Shown in pieces: positions 1 to 8,666 of a stretch of 25,815 nt of DNA. A program made the translations under genes and the position numbers. How positions within the stretch are numbered: position 1 is the first letter of the stretch; each line of letters opens with the position of its first letter. A model generated the notes under the pieces. It did no database searches. It was not told where the DNA came from and worked only from the letters and a program-made list of their open reading frames with translations. Source of the DNA: Bacteroidota bacterium (GTDB taxonomy: Bacteria > Bacteroidota > Bacteroidia > Chitinophagales > Chitinophagaceae); contig JAEZJD010000238.1 of assembly GCA_023436425.1 (NCBI GenBank), forward strand, positions 1-25,815, given 5' to 3'.

Positions 1-1844
1 CCACACAGGGCAGCAGCGGCGGACCACAGGGGATTTTAAACGTTAGTTTTATTGAAGAAGTGAAGTTGAGCACTTCTGCCTTCGATGCCAGATACGATAA
101 TGCTTTGAGCAGCGTATTTCAGTTCAGACAAAAAACAGGCAATACACAAAAATTGCAGGGAAATGTCCGCCTCAGCGGAACGGAAGTGGCAGCCACATTC
201 GATGGTCCGTTGTCAGCTCGAACATCCTTTCTTTTTTCAGCCCGCAGAAGTTACCTGGAACTATTGTTCAAAGCTTTGGATCTGCCCATCCGACCTAATT
301 ACTGGGACTTTCAATTCAAAAGCACAACAAAAATCAACGACAAACTAACACTAAGTATGCTGGGGATTGGCGCTATTGATGAATTCAGCTTTGCAGCACC
401 AAAGGAAGCCACTCCTGAAAAGTTGTATGCCATCAGCAGCAGCCCAAACATAAACCAATGGACCTACACCGCCGGCGCCACATTGAGAAAGTTGATACCA
501 TCGGGTTATTGGAATTTGTCACTCAGCAGAAACACTTTAGACAACACGGTGGACAAATTCATGGACAATCAAAAGCCGCAGGAACAAGAACGAACAATAT
601 TAATACGCAGCAATGAAACAGAAAATAAACTGCGCTTCGATGTTACGAAAAACTCGAACGACTGGAAAATCAGTTACGGCCTGGTGGCACAGTACGTGCA
701 GTTCAACAATAAATTTCAGCAGGTATTCCGCCCGGAATTACGGGACAACCAGGGAAACATCATTCAGGATAAAGTCGAATTCAAAACATCAACTGGGAGT
801 GATTTCCTTCGGTATGGCGCCTTCGTGCAATTAGGCAGGAGGATTTTAAACGAACGGATTGCGTTGAGCGGTGGTGTGAGAGCAGATGGGAATAACCTGT
901 CCAATAGCGAAACGAATCCGTTTAAACAATTGAGTCCGCGCATCAGCGCCAGTTATGCGCTGTCGCAAAAAATTAATTTGAGCAGCAGCTATGGCATTTA
1001 TTATCGTTTACCAGGTTATACGCAAATCGCATTTTCCAATGCGTCAGGCGCTGCGATCAATCCCGCGAATTATATAAAAAGCAATCACGCGGCCGGAGGA
1101 TTTGAATACCTTCCAAACAGCAGTTTTCGAATGACGCTTGAAGGATTTTATAAATGCTATAATAAGTACCCTGTTAGCATCCCTGACGGAATCAGTCTTG
1201 CAAATAAAGGAACTGAGTTTGGTGCCATTGGAAATGAGCCGGTGGTTCAGAACGGAAAAGGTCGTGCATATGGCTTCGAGTTTTTTCTGCAAAAAAAACT
1301 GACCAAGAAATTTTTCGGTGTCTTTAGTTATACGCTTTTTTGGAGCCAGTTTACCAATCGCGACGGAAACTATGCCCCGGCATCGTGGGACAACAGGCAT
1401 CTGATTAGTTTCACCACCGGTTACAAATTGCCAAAAGAATGGGAAGTGGGGCTGAAATTTCGTTATCAGGGTTCCGCGCCATACACTCCGTTCGATCTGA
1501 ATGCAAGCCGTGCGAATTTTATCACATTGGGAACAGGAGTTTTGAATTATGGATTGGTAAATTCTCAGCGATTGCCGGCGTTCCATTCTGCAGACATAAG
1601 GATTGATAAAAAGTGGAACTTCCGCAAAATCGCTCTTGATCTATTTGTGGATGTACAAAACTTTTACGGAGCAAAGAGCGCAGGCATGCCGCAATACACG
1701 TTTAAAAGAAACAACGATAACACAGCATTTATTTCTACTGATGGCAACCCTGTAAACTTAAATGGCAGCAACGGCATACCGCTGATTCTTGATAATATCG
1801 ATGGAAACGTTCTGCCGACCATCGGGTTTATCGTGGAGTTCTAA
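1..1844 (+). CDS. TonB-dependent outer-membrane receptor, C-terminal part (5' end outside window)
   Basis: The reading frame is open from the first complete codon at base 3 with no stop before 1842-1844, so the gene starts upstream; a GTG at 60 is internal, not a start. The first visible residues (GGPQGILNVSFIEEVKL, then FDARYDNALSSVFQF) match the end of the plug domain of Bacteroidota TonB receptors, where the family shows 'F[IL]xEVxxxxGxFxARYGNALSSV'. The remainder is rich in alternating aromatic/polar beta strands and ends in the aromatic residue F (FIVEF), as expected of a 22-stranded outer-membrane barrel. It would import a bulky substrate using TonB energy. The substrate cannot be read from the sequence; no SusD-like partner is visible downstream. 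It converges on ribBA with a 38-bp gap and no convincing terminator hairpin. Confidence 0.9.
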   Translation, partial: TQGSSGGPQGILNVSFIEEVKLSTSAFDARYDNALSSVFQFRQKTGNTQKLQGNVRLSGTEVAATFDGPLSARTSFLFSARRSYLELLFKALDLPIRPNYWDFQFKSTTKINDKLTLSMLGIGAIDEFSFAAPKEATPEKLYAISSSPNINQWTYTAGATLRKLIPSGYWNLSLSRNTLDNTVDKFMDNQKPQEQERTILIRSNETENKLRFDVTKNSNDWKISYGLVAQYVQFNNKFQQVFRPELRDNQGNIIQDKVEFKTSTGSDFLRYGAFVQLGRRILNERIALSGGVRADGNNLSNSETNPFKQLSPRISASYALSQKINLSSSYGIYYRLPGYTQIAFSNASGAAINPANYIKSNHAAGGFEYLPNSSFRMTLEGFYKCYNKYPVSIPDGISLANKGTEFGAIGNEPVVQNGKGRAYGFEFFLQKKLTKKFFGVFSYTLFWSQFTNRDGNYAPASWDNRHLISFTTGYKLPKEWEVGLKFRYQGSAPYTPFDLNASRANFITLGTGVLNYGLVNSQRLPAFHSADIRIDKKWNFRKIALDLFVDVQNFYGAKSAGMPQYTFKRNNDNTAFISTDGNPVNLNGSNGIPLILDNIDGNVLPTIGFIVEF

Positions 1845-1882
1845 TTAGTAAAGAGAAAAGTCGGGAGCAACTGACTTACTAA

Positions 1883-3079
1883 CTAAACAAGGTCGTGCCC
1901 CAGCTTATCCCGCTTGGTATTGAGATATTTTTCATTGTGCGGATTAGATTCAATTTTTATCGGCAGGTTTTCTACAATCTCCAACCCATAACCAATAAGT
2001 CCCACACGTTTTTTTGGATTGTTCGTTATCAAGCGAAGTTTTGTAACACCGAGGTAACGCAATATTTGCGCACCGACCCCGTAATCTCTTTGGTCGGTTT
2101 GAAACCCGAGATGAAGATTTGCTTCAACCGTGTCCATGCCCTGCTCCTGTAGTTGATACGCTTTAAGTTTGTTCAGCAAGCCAATACCTCGACCTTCCTG
2201 GTTCATATAAAGGATAACACCCTGACCCTCCTGCTCTACCATCCGCATGGCTTTATGCAACTGCTCCCCGCAATCGCACCGAAGCGAGCCCAAAATATCG
2301 CCAGTGAAACATGATGAGTGTACACGCACCATCACAGGTTGATTCGGCTCCCAATTGCCTTTGATCAACGCGAGGTGTTCGTTACTGGAGTTTTTTTCCT
2401 GGAAGGCAATTAATTTAAAGTGTCCATAACGTGTCGGCATGTCCACACGCACAACTTCTTCTATCAACGAATCCCCTTTGATCCGATACTCGATCAAATC
2501 TTTAATGGAAACAATTTTGAAATCAAATTTTTCAGCAATTTTCTTTAGTTCCGGAACTCTCGCCATTGATCCATCATCATTCATAATTTCTACCAATACT
2601 CCCGATGGCTCGAGACCTGCCAATCTCGCCAGATCCACTGCTGCTTCGGTATGTCCTGCTCTCCGCAGCACGCCGCCTTTTTTCGCAATAAGCGGAAATA
2701 TATGTCCCGGTCGGCCTAGCTCCTGTGGATTAGTAGCCGGATCTATCAAAGCCTGGATGGTTTTTGCCCTGTCCTGAGCAGAAATTCCAGTGGTGCAGCC
2801 ATGGCCTAACAAATCGACAGAAACGGTAAAAGCTGTTTCGTGCAAAGCCGTGTTATTGTTCACCATCAACTCCAGCCCCAATTCTTTTGCTCGCTCTTCC
2901 AATAGCGAGACACAGATTAATCCTCGGCCGTGTTTGCTCATGAAGTTGATCACTTCGGGAGAAACAAACCGGGAAGCGATCACAAAGTCACCTTCGTTTT
3001 CTCTGCCCTCATCATCAACAACGATGACGATCTTGCCCGCCTTAATGTCTTCAATAGCCGATTCGATGGAATTCAGCAT
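1883..3079 (-). CDS. ribBA: Bifunctional 3,4-dihydroxy-2-butanone-4-phosphate synthase / GTP cyclohydrolase II
   Basis: 398 residues, the normal length of the fused enzyme. The N-terminal half (about 1-200) is the RibB domain: acidic substrate/Mg site DDEGRENEGDF near residue 22, HGRGLICV, GCTTGISAQDRA, and RRAGHTEAAVDLARLAG. The C-terminal half (about 205-398) is the RibA domain: zinc-binding cysteines in SSCFTGDILGSLRCDCGEQ, then the GTP-binding NQEGRGIGL and the DQRDYGVGAQILR catalytic stretch. RibB makes the four-carbon unit from ribulose 5-phosphate and RibA opens GTP; both are first steps to riboflavin, FMN and FAD in the cytoplasm. Key residues of both halves appear intact, so both activities are expected. 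It stands alone, without other rib genes, which is common for scattered riboflavin genes in this phylum. No FMN riboswitch fits the short leader. Confidence 0.97.
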   Translation of the reverse strand: MLNSIESAIEDIKAGKIVIVVDDEGRENEGDFVIASRFVSPEVINFMSKHGRGLICVSLLEERAKELGLELMVNNNTALHETAFTVSVDLLGHGCTTGISAQDRAKTIQALIDPATNPQELGRPGHIFPLIAKKGGVLRRAGHTEAAVDLARLAGLEPSGVLVEIMNDDGSMARVPELKKIAEKFDFKIVSIKDLIEYRIKGDSLIEEVVRVDMPTRYGHFKLIAFQEKNSSNEHLALIKGNWEPNQPVMVRVHSSCFTGDILGSLRCDCGEQLHKAMRMVEQEGQGVILYMNQEGRGIGLLNKLKAYQLQEQGMDTVEANLHLGFQTDQRDYGVGAQILRYLGVTKLRLITNNPKKRVGLIGYGLEIVENLPIKIESNPHNEKYLNTKRDKLGHDLV

Positions 3080-3091
3080 TAATTTTTTTTA

Positions 3092-3099
3092 CAAAAGTA
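3092..3099 (-). promoter_or_regulatory. Candidate Bacteroidota -7 promoter box upstream of ribBA
   Basis: On the minus strand the sequence reads TACTTTTG, an exact match to the Bacteroidota -7 consensus TAnnTTTG, 12 bases before the ribBA ATG. No good TTTG-type -33 element is found at the usual 19-21 bp distance, and the resulting leader would be only a few bases long. The call therefore rests on a single box and is tentative. Confidence 0.3.
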
Positions 3100-3266
3100 C
3101 ACAATAGCCCTTGTTTGGCTGCTATGTTGAAAACGAGGAACCCGTTAAATGAAAAGCAGCAAAATCAACACTTTGCATGTCCTTGCATAAGTCACAAATG
3201 TTAATATTTAGGGAAAGCAATATGCTGATAAACCTTTTTCTTTGCTCACGAAAATCTAACAATTTT

Positions 3267-6200
3267 ATGCTTAAGAGAATTTTGTATTTACTAACGATTT
3301 CGCTTTTGACATCTGTCGCCTATTCGCAGGTGACTACCAGTAGCCTTACGGGATCCGTTAAAGGGGCTAACGGTCAGGCATTGCAAGGCGCCACGATCGT
3401 AGCCGTCCACCAACCATCTGGGACGAGATATTCGACCACAACTAGTTCTACGGGGCAATTCAACATTCCGAACATGAGGGTTGGAGGTCCCTATGAGGTT
3501 ACAATTACCTATGTGGGCATGGAACCCCTCCGTTTTACTGATTTGAATTTGCGTCTCGCAGAAGCTTTCGTGTTGGACGCAAATATGACCGCTGCGTCAG
3601 CTGCCATGCAGGAAGTTGTAGTGAGCGCTACAGGTAGAAGCAGTGTTATTAACTCGAAGAGAACAGGATCTGTAACCAATCTTGGGCGCAGAGAAATAGA
3701 AAATATGCCGACCGTTACACGCAGCTTAAACGATTTGATTCGTGTGACGCCACAGGCAACTTCGACTTCGACTGGTTCTATCGGAGGCGGTAATTACCGC
3801 CAGAACTACATCACGGTAGACGGATCGGATTTCAACAATACCTTCGGAATAGGTGGCAACTTACCCGCCAATGGCTCTCCAATTTCTCTTGACGCTTTAG
3901 AAGAAATATCAATAAACTTAACCCCTTTCGACGTAAAACAATCTGGTTTTATTGGAACAGCCATTAATGCCGTTACGCGTTCCGGAACAAACAGTTTCAA
4001 CGGTTCTGTCTACACTTTCTTTAGAAGCGATAAGCAACAGGGAAACGAGGTTGGTAACAACACTCCGTTCTTAAAGCAGAGGTTGCAGGAAAATATTTAC
4101 GGCTTCCGTGTTGGCGGTCCAATCATCAAAAACAAACTATTCTTCTTCTTAAATGGAGAAACAGGAAAAAGAACTACGCCGGGTCAAACCAGATTTGCTG
4201 CTACTTCGGCCGCGCCTTTTGGAAGTTCTCCGGAAATTGTTCGTCCCACTGTTGGTTTCATGGATTCCGTCAGTAACTACTTACAAAGCACGTACGGCTA
4301 TGAAACAGGACCATATCAGGGCTATGACTTTATAAATGACAATACTCGCTTTGTTGCACGCTTAGACTGGAACGTTGCCGCTCATCACAGGTTTAATGTG
4401 CGCTACAGCCAGGTGGAGAGCAGTTCTCCTAGTTTCGTGAGTACTTCCCGTAGTCCTTTAAGTGGCTATTCTTCAGGCAATGGCTTTCCACGGCAAGGAA
4501 ACAATCACTTATGGTTTAAGAACTCGAACTACTATCAGGAAGCTAACTTTTATTCGCTGGCGGCTGAGTTGAACTCCACTTTTGGTAAAGTGGGTAACAC
4601 CTTTAGAGGCACTTACACGCATCAGGCGGACCCAAGAAGCTCTGATAGCAAGATATTCCCGTTTGTAGACATTCTTGATGGCAGTAATTCGGTATCTACT
4701 TCTGCTCCCGGATCGGTGTTGACCTCTTTTGGATACGAGCCTTTTACGTTCGGCAATTTGCGTGACGTTACGACAACATCGTTTGTAGATTATATAAGCT
4801 ATACGCAAGGGAAACACAATTTCACGCTAGGTGGTCAGGCAGACTTTAGTGCTACGAAGAATGGCTTCCAGCGATTTGGAACAAGCTACTATACTTTCCG
4901 TTCCTGGAGTGATTTTGTGAATGGTGTAAAGCCGGTGGACTTTGCCATTACGTATCCCCTCAACCCAGAGTTAGAGCAAGCCTTTCCACGGTTCAAGTTT
5001 GCACAGTTTTCTGCGTATGTACAGGATGAAATGAGCCTGTCTAACAACTTCAAACTTACGTTGGGATTGCGGGCCGATCTTCCGTCTTATCTTGATATTC
5101 CAGAAATTCAAACACATCCGCTTGTAGCACCATTAAGTTTTGAAAATGGACTGAAACTCAATACAGGTCAGCTTCCTGAAACAAGGGTTATGTGGTCTCC
5201 GCGGTTGGGCTTCAACTATGATGTTAATGGTGATCGCACTTTGCAATTGCGCGGCGGAACAGGGATCTTTACCGGTCGTGTACCAACGGTTTGGATCGTT
5301 TCACAATCAGGTGATAATGGTATGTTACAATTCACGCAAACATACCAAACTACTTCAGCGAACAGGAATAATCCATTGTTGTATGTAACGCCTGGACCAT
5401 TCAATCCCAATCCAATGTATTATGTGCCCGGACAGCCTGGGAATCCTTCTGCGGCTTTCCCCAAAGCTGGCGCTGCGATACCGAGCACTATTAGTGCGAT
5501 TGATCCCAATTTCAAATTCCCGCAAACCTGGAAAACCAGCTTAGGCGTAGATGCGAAGCTACCGTTTGGATTTGTCGGCTCACTCGAGGGAATTTACAAT
5601 AAAGACCTAAACGTAGCTTTTGGCAAGAATCCAAATCTTGTGGCGCCGCAGCCATTGAATGTAACGGGCTATCCTGACAACAGAGTTGTGTATCCTGTAG
5701 CGGAGAACCAACGCTATATTAATCCAATTACTCCGGGAACATCACCGACTCCTGGACAACCTGTAGCGACAGGTACCGCGAATGCAGTACGCTTTGACCC
5801 TGCTTTCCTTACAAATGGTAAAGATGGATATTATTACTCAGTTACTGCGCGGTTGGAAAAGTCATTTGCATCAGGTTTTGGAGCAACTGTCGCATACACA
5901 AAAAGTCAGGCTAAAAATGTTTACGACGGAAGTGGTGATCAGCTGTTAAATACGTGGTCATTAACACAGATTGTAAATAATCCAAACAATCCACCATTGA
6001 GCTACGCGAACTATATTGTACCGGACCGCATAATAGCAGCAGTGACGTATGGCAAAGAATATCTGAAGCATTTAGCGACTCGGATCACCGTAACGTTTGA
6101 GGGCTCTATTCAGGGTCGTTTTTCCTACACGTACAGCAGTGATTTCAACAGAGACGGTCAAACTAATGACCTTATCTATATTCCAAAAGATGCAACAGAA

Positions 6201-6719
6201 ATCAACTTTGCAGATCAAACTTATAATGGCGTAACCTATACGGCAAAGCAACAAAGTGATTTGTTTTTCAGGTACATAGATCAAGACAAATATCTTAGTG
6301 CTCATAGGGGCGAGTATGCTGAGCGGAATGGGGCAGAGATGCCATGGCGAAATGAAGTCGCGGTGAAATTTGTGCAGGATTTATTCACTACTGTCGGAGG
6401 CAAAAGAAACACACTTCAGTTCACGTTTGATATCTTCAACTTCGGAAACTTGTTGAATAAAAACTGGGGTATCTTCCAAACTGTCAATACTTCGGGAATT
6501 CTGGTACCAAGAAATGTTACCAGCTCAAGCACCGCAACACTAAATGTAAATGGCGTCGCCACTCCGGCCCCTGCCTATACACCTGGCGGCACTGCAAAAC
6601 CTTTCTTCAGTCTTGCGTCTGATCGAAACGTACCCGTTACCAGTACGTATAGAGATAACAACTCACTCTCTTCGACATATTATATGAATTTTGGCTTTAG
6701 GTATATTTTTGGCAGGTAA
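3267..6719 (+). CDS. Oar-like TonB-dependent receptor with N-terminal carboxypeptidase-regulatory domain
   Basis: 1150 residues from the ATG at 3267. This start is chosen over an in-frame start at 3177 because it begins directly with a signal peptide (MLKRILYLLTISLLTSVAYS, cleavage before QV). Residues ~24-110 form a carboxypeptidase-regulatory/SpaA-like domain (SSLTGSVKGANGQALQGATI... GQFNIPNMRVGG). A plug follows (~120-260: NLGRREIENMPTVTRSLNDL, NYITVDGSDFNN), then a large barrel ending RYIFGR. The phrases FDVKQSGFIGTAINAVTRSGTN and VGGPIIKNKLFFFLNGE are typical of the Oar-like subgroup, as is DFNRDGQTNDLIYIP, an acidic Ca-binding-like loop. It sits in the outer membrane as a TonB-energised transporter or secretion-related channel. 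Substrate unknown; no SusD partner adjoins. A perfect terminator follows the stop. Confidence 0.93.
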   Translation: MLKRILYLLTISLLTSVAYSQVTTSSLTGSVKGANGQALQGATIVAVHQPSGTRYSTTTSSTGQFNIPNMRVGGPYEVTITYVGMEPLRFTDLNLRLAEAFVLDANMTAASAAMQEVVVSATGRSSVINSKRTGSVTNLGRREIENMPTVTRSLNDLIRVTPQATSTSTGSIGGGNYRQNYITVDGSDFNNTFGIGGNLPANGSPISLDALEEISINLTPFDVKQSGFIGTAINAVTRSGTNSFNGSVYTFFRSDKQQGNEVGNNTPFLKQRLQENIYGFRVGGPIIKNKLFFFLNGETGKRTTPGQTRFAATSAAPFGSSPEIVRPTVGFMDSVSNYLQSTYGYETGPYQGYDFINDNTRFVARLDWNVAAHHRFNVRYSQVESSSPSFVSTSRSPLSGYSSGNGFPRQGNNHLWFKNSNYYQEANFYSLAAELNSTFGKVGNTFRGTYTHQADPRSSDSKIFPFVDILDGSNSVSTSAPGSVLTSFGYEPFTFGNLRDVTTTSFVDYISYTQGKHNFTLGGQADFSATKNGFQRFGTSYYTFRSWSDFVNGVKPVDFAITYPLNPELEQAFPRFKFAQFSAYVQDEMSLSNNFKLTLGLRADLPSYLDIPEIQTHPLVAPLSFENGLKLNTGQLPETRVMWSPRLGFNYDVNGDRTLQLRGGTGIFTGRVPTVWIVSQSGDNGMLQFTQTYQTTSANRNNPLLYVTPGPFNPNPMYYVPGQPGNPSAAFPKAGAAIPSTISAIDPNFKFPQTWKTSLGVDAKLPFGFVGSLEGIYNKDLNVAFGKNPNLVAPQPLNVTGYPDNRVVYPVAENQRYINPITPGTSPTPGQPVATGTANAVRFDPAFLTNGKDGYYYSVTARLEKSFASGFGATVAYTKSQAKNVYDGSGDQLLNTWSLTQIVNNPNNPPLSYANYIVPDRIIAAVTYGKEYLKHLATRITVTFEGSIQGRFSYTYSSDFNRDGQTNDLIYIPKDATEINFADQTYNGVTYTAKQQSDLFFRYIDQDKYLSAHRGEYAERNGAEMPWRNEVAVKFVQDLFTTVGGKRNTLQFTFDIFNFGNLLNKNWGIFQTVNTSGILVPRNVTSSSTATLNVNGVATPAPAYTPGGTAKPFFSLASDRNVPVTSTYRDNNSLSSTYYMNFGFRYIFGR

Positions 6720-6739
6720 AGAACTTACAAGTTGAGATA

Positions 6740-6769
6740 AAAAAACGTCCCGAAACCGGGACGTTTTTT
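6740..6769. terminator. Bidirectional intrinsic terminator between convergent TonB receptor and esterase
   Basis: A perfect 13-bp stem: AAAAAACGTCCCG (6740-6752), loop AAAC (6753-6756), CGGGACGTTTTTT (6757-6769). The GC-rich core is flanked by A6 on one side and T6 on the other, so it works as a Rho-independent terminator on both strands. It lies 20 bp after the receptor stop. On the minus strand the esterase stop codon (6768-6770) overlaps the start of the stem. Confidence 0.93.
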
Positions 6770-7604
6770 ATTTAGAAAAATTTGTTCGCTCTTTTGAATC
6801 CTTCCCCCAGCCCCACAACAAAAATCCTGGCATGGCTCTGCCCCAGGTGCCGACATCGTGCTTGCCATCGGCATAATTTATATACTCGATGTGTGAATCG
6901 GTATAGCCGAGTTTTTTCAACTCTTTTATCAGATCTAATGTATCGTCAATGGAATCAATGATTCCGTTATAATTTCGATCGGCTGTTTCATCGAGTGAAC
7001 CTGTGGTGAAAAAAAATCGTAATCCACCGTTGTACGGTCCACGCCGCAGCTGCTGATGCATGATGCGATCCGTGTCATCGCTGTAGTCGTCACCAAGGGG
7101 TTTTGATCGCCACCAAAGTGATCCGGAAAACACTCCAACTGTTTGAAACACGTCAGCATGATTCCATGTAATGTCCAATGCTGAAAGCCCGCCGAGGGAA
7201 AAACCTGCGTATCCTGTTCTTTTGAATTGCTTTACTCCAAACTGTGTTGACACAAAAGGAAGCAGCTCGTAAAGAATAAAGTTCGTGAACGCTGCTGCTC
7301 TTGCACCGCGACCAGCGTAATCTTTCTGCTGAGCAGTTCCATACTCGTTTTTCCGGTCTTTGTTCGCATGAATGCCAACACATACAACAGGATGAAGGAC
7401 GTTTTGGAGCAGCAAATCGTTATACATCGCTGCAAAATTCATTTCGTCCAAATCTTGTCCATCATTAATCAGCAAGAGCGACAATTCTTCGGCATGAGCG
7501 GTATTTTTCGGAATGTAGCAATCGAAGATCACGAATCGATTTAGATAATTTGATGCGATCGCTCTTTGCTGCACCACCAATAAAGAAAGTTCCTGTATAA
7601 CCAT
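6768..7604 (-). CDS. Esterase-family alpha/beta hydrolase (putative esterase D / enterochelin-esterase-like fold)
   Basis: 278 residues from the ATG at 7602-7604. The open frame extends to a TTG at 7659-7661 (297 residues) placed directly after a stop. The extra 19 residues are low-complexity and precede the usual family start, so ATG is preferred. Beta-strand core RFVIFDCYIPKN, oxyanion/strand SLLLINDGQD, nucleophile elbow GFSLGGLSA (Ser136 in this numbering, GxSxxG), catalytic His249 in GKHDVGTW, and a likely acid in the GSLDETADRN stretch. This is the PF00756 esterase family, which cleaves carboxyl esters, including siderophore and acyl esters; the substrate here is unknown. No signal peptide, so cytoplasmic. 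An EF-hand-like loop DRNYNGIIDSID lies between the third strand region and the helix before the His. Divergent from the ATP-grasp gene. Confidence 0.88.
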   Translation of the reverse strand: MVIQELSLLVVQQRAIASNYLNRFVIFDCYIPKNTAHAEELSLLLINDGQDLDEMNFAAMYNDLLLQNVLHPVVCVGIHANKDRKNEYGTAQQKDYAGRGARAAAFTNFILYELLPFVSTQFGVKQFKRTGYAGFSLGGLSALDITWNHADVFQTVGVFSGSLWWRSKPLGDDYSDDTDRIMHQQLRRGPYNGGLRFFFTTGSLDETADRNYNGIIDSIDDTLDLIKELKKLGYTDSHIEYINYADGKHDVGTWGRAMPGFLLWGWGKDSKERTNFSK

Positions 7605-7691
7605 TTGAAAGGCAGCGAAGGTAAAATCTTCATCTTTGGAATTATGTATTTTCGACGCCAATTAATTTTCTTTAATAATTAAACCAAGCAA

Positions 7692-8645
7692 ATGAAAAAG
7701 ATCGGAATCCTTTTCGGCCAGGAGCGCAGCTTTCCTACGGCATTTATCGAGCGGGTGAACAGCAAAGGAGTAGATGGAGTAATGGCAGAACCGGTTAAGA
7801 TAGACAAGGTAGCACAGGGAGAGCCAACAGGTTACGCAGTGATGATCGACCGAATTTCGCAGGATGTACCTTTCTACAGAACATATCTCAAAAATGCTGC
7901 ACTGACAGGCACGGCGGTGATCAATAACCCGTTCTGGTGGAGCGCAGACGACAAATTTTTTAATAATTGTTTGATGGTGAAGGTGGGTGTTCCCGTTCCT
8001 AAAACCGTCATCCTTCCATCGTACGAACATCCAACTGACACGAAGCCTGAATCTTTCAGCAACCTTGCTTATCCGCTTGATTGGGAGGGAATATTTGAGT
8101 ATATCGGTTTTCCTGCTTACATGAAACCCTATGCAGGCGGTGGCTGGAAAAACGTTTACAAACTTAATAATCTCGATGAGTTTTATGAGAAGCATCAGGA
8201 AACGGGTCAGTTGGTAATGCTGTTGCAGGAAGAAATTATTTTCGAAGAGTATTACAGGTGTTATTGCATTGGCGGAAAACATGTACGTATTATGCCTTAC
8301 GAACCGCGCAACCCACATCATTTGCGTTACCGTGCCGACTTCGCTCCTTCTCCTGAAAGACTGAAGCTAATGGAGGAAATTGTTTTGAGAATAAATCAAT
8401 ATCTCGGGTACGACTTCAATACGGTGGAACTTGCTGTGAGAGACGGTGTTCCTTTTGCCATTGACTTTGGAAATCCTGCGCCCGACGCCGAACGAACAAG
8501 TGTGGGCGATGAAAACTTTGAGTGGGTGGTGGAAACTGCAGCTAACTATGCTATCGAAAGAGCATTGGCACAGAAAGAAGGTCAGGATAATTTGCTTTGG
8601 GGCGAATATATCAAAAGAAGCGCGGCAGCTGAACCACTTATTTGA
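7692..8645 (+). CDS. ATP-grasp domain protein of unknown function
   Basis: 317 residues from ATG, cytoplasmic, no signal peptide or membrane segment. N-terminal MKKIGILFGQERSFP resembles the first Rossmann-like strand of ATP-grasp ligases. The nucleotide-binding part contains PAYMKPYAGGGWKNVYK (lysine ~145 plus glycine-rich loop) and LLQEEIIFEEYYRCY (adenine/ribose contacts). The C-terminal part holds the metal ligands VELAV and IDFGNPAPDAE (Glu246, Asp258, Asn261). ATP-grasp enzymes activate a carboxylate as acyl-phosphate and join it to an amine or thiol; this one matches no named ligase that I recognise, so the substrate is open. It is divergent from the esterase across an 87-bp gap (30 bp if the esterase starts at TTG), which suggests shared regulation, and converges on the L,D-transpeptidase with a 21-bp gap. 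Confidence 0.8.
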   Translation: MKKIGILFGQERSFPTAFIERVNSKGVDGVMAEPVKIDKVAQGEPTGYAVMIDRISQDVPFYRTYLKNAALTGTAVINNPFWWSADDKFFNNCLMVKVGVPVPKTVILPSYEHPTDTKPESFSNLAYPLDWEGIFEYIGFPAYMKPYAGGGWKNVYKLNNLDEFYEKHQETGQLVMLLQEEIIFEEYYRCYCIGGKHVRIMPYEPRNPHHLRYRADFAPSPERLKLMEEIVLRINQYLGYDFNTVELAVRDGVPFAIDFGNPAPDAERTSVGDENFEWVVETAANYAIERALAQKEGQDNLLWGEYIKRSAAAEPLI

Positions 8646-8666
8646 TCAATATTCCATCCGCAAAAC

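Noticed and set aside
1044..1586. 180-codon minus-strand open frame inside the TonB receptor
   Set aside because: Lies wholly opposite the barrel-coding frame and shows no family features.
1845..1882. Terminator between the first TonB receptor and ribBA
   Set aside because: Only a 5-bp AAGTC/GACTT pairing with a 10-base loop and no T-run.
3080..3176. FMN riboswitch upstream of ribBA
   Set aside because: The leader is short and shows none of the conserved multi-stem RFN sequence blocks.
7662..8321. 219-codon minus-strand open frame opposite the ATP-grasp gene
   Set aside because: Antisense to a well-supported coding frame, with composition rich in Cys/His/Phe typical of a shadow frame and no recognisable domain.
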